This document shows, piece by piece, positions 22,948 to 23,756 of a stretch of 23,756 nt of DNA. A program made the position numbers and the translations under genes. Numbering within the stretch: the stretch's first letter is position 1; each line of letters begins with the position of its first letter. The notes below the pieces were generated by a model. It worked only from the letters and a program-made list of their open reading frames with translations. It was not told the DNA's origin and made no database searches. The stretch covers positions 1-23,756 of the forward strand of contig JAKSDC010000049.1 in assembly GCA_022360275.1 (NCBI GenBank). Direction: 5' to 3'. Origin of the DNA: Chlorobiales bacterium. Lineage in GTDB: Bacteria > Bacteroidota > Chlorobiia > Chlorobiales > Chlorobiaceae.

Positions 22948-23756
22948 GTGCGAGAACTGCTTCCCTTAAGCTGGGCTAAAACCAATATACTCGATCCTGT
23001 TTACCGAACCCTTGCTCTTCCTCTGACCGGAGTACAGTGGGTTACTTATGCAGACCTTCCTGAAGGTTACGCGTTGTCTGCCGTCAGAAAGGATCTTGAC
23101 ACTCTGTTTCCCGAGGGTTTTCTTGTCAGGGGGTGTTCGAAAAAAACTGCCGGCTTTTTCGGTCAGGAAGGATGCGCGATCCTGAGGACAGGAGCCGAGG
23201 CTGTTTTACATCTTCAGAACGGACATTTTGAAAAAAAATCTCTTCGTAAACTTCTGCACCAGGCGGAGAAGAAAGGCAGAATGGTTGAAATGTCTTTAAA
23301 CGATGGGAACAGGAGTCGCCTGAAAGAGTTGCAGGGGCAGACAAGGCATGGCTCGAAGCCCCAGCTTGCCCATGTTTTCAGGACATATCCCTTTGAGAAG
23401 TGCCGCTGTTTTGCTCTGCTTTCCCTTACCGACGAGCTGCTTGCGGCTGTTACGCTCACTGTGAGGGACGATTCTGTGGTACATACCGAGCTTATGCTCA
23501 AGCGTGACAACTCTCCTCCCGGGATTATGGAATTGTTGTTGGCAGAAGTGTTCGGCAAGCTTCGTGAAGAGGGGTTTTGCGAATGGAGTCTCGGCGAAGT
23601 ACCCTTTTATCATCTTGGAGAGAAAAGGGACGCAGGCTTCAGCGTAGAAGAGAAGGTCATAGCCCTGACGACCGAGTTATGCAGGGGAGCATATGATTTC
23701 CGAGGCCTGTTTTATTTCAAGAACAAATTCGGGCCGGAATGGCGTGACGTTTACCT
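22948..23756 (+). CDS. DUF2156 / LPG-synthase C-terminal-type aminoacyltransferase (3' end cut by window edge)
   Basis: The plus frame is open from GTG at 22948 through the window end (269 complete codons). The GTG is preceded by AAGGA at 10-nt spacing, and an in-frame TGA at 22927-22929 rules out a longer ORF. The C-terminal part (CRGAYDFRGLFYFKNKFGPEW near the edge, plus HTELMLKRDNSPPGIMELLL) matches the GNAT-like domain of phosphatidylglycerol lysyltransferase MprF (LPG_synthase_C, DUF2156). That domain transfers an aminoacyl group from tRNA, in MprF to a lipid. There is no membrane domain here, so this is the stand-alone soluble form; the substrate is unknown. Nearly complete, since the family ends shortly after this motif. 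Confidence 0.82.
   Translation, partial: MRELLPLSWAKTNILDPVYRTLALPLTGVQWVTYADLPEGYALSAVRKDLDTLFPEGFLVRGCSKKTAGFFGQEGCAILRTGAEAVLHLQNGHFEKKSLRKLLHQAEKKGRMVEMSLNDGNRSRLKELQGQTRHGSKPQLAHVFRTYPFEKCRCFALLSLTDELLAAVTLTVRDDSVVHTELMLKRDNSPPGIMELLLAEVFGKLREEGFCEWSLGEVPFYHLGEKRDAGFSVEEKVIALTTELCRGAYDFRGLFYFKNKFGPEWRDVY

Overview
The window most likely comes from a green sulfur bacterium (Chlorobiaceae: Chlorobium, Chlorobaculum or Prosthecochloris type). The strongest evidence is a chlorosome envelope protein of the CsmB/CsmF family (21684-21911), a UbiA-type prenyltransferase that best fits bacteriochlorophyll c synthase BchK (18119-19117), a cobalamin-type radical SAM enzyme of the BchE/BchQ/BchR kind next to it, and a phytoene synthase. 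The assignment rests on reading the proteins, not on a database search.

Layout. 1-1470 (minus): aroK and the 5' part of aroB (shikimate pathway), overlapping by 8 nt. 1638-2828 (plus): a cysteine-rich CWC protein and a two-domain GNAT acetyltransferase. 2996-3893 (minus): two small envelope proteins with beta-sandwich-like domains. 3894-4637: mostly non-coding, with two weak cryptic ORFs. 4638-5555 (minus): a SNase-like nuclease. 5701-8146 (minus): tgt-rimO, for tRNA and ribosomal protein modification. 8254-9825 (plus): a NusG paralogue followed by a nucleotide-sugar epimerase, a small surface-polysaccharide unit. 9862-13173 (minus): an AlbA_2/Schlafen-type regulator, lysS and crtB. 13379-15086 (plus): hflX-ybeY (ribosome rescue and rRNA maturation). 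15168-17875 (minus): a soluble three-PAS histidine kinase and an OmpR-type response regulator. 18119-21256 (minus): bchK, the B12/radical SAM gene, a Nif11-like small protein and a 79-aa hydrophilic protein. 21684-21911 (plus): the chlorosome protein, with its own promoter and terminator. 22275-22889: short, poorly supported ORFs. 22948-end (plus): a truncated DUF2156/MprF C-terminal-type aminoacyltransferase.

How the genes work together. Most of the window is housekeeping (aromatic biosynthesis, translation fidelity, ribosome maturation) arranged in short operons. The accessory interest lies at 18-22 kb, where antenna pigment synthesis (bchK and the radical SAM gene) sits with a Nif11-type peptide and an unknown hydrophilic peptide, divergent from a chlorosome envelope gene and separated from it by a strongly G-over-C-skewed AT-rich spacer. 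A cytosolic PAS sensor pair lies immediately downstream. Other points to check are active-site substitutions in Tgt (two of four zinc cysteines lost) and YbeY (third metal histidine is Asp), and a degenerate G1 box in the histidine kinase.

No tRNA, rRNA, CRISPR array, IS element or phage gene was recognised.
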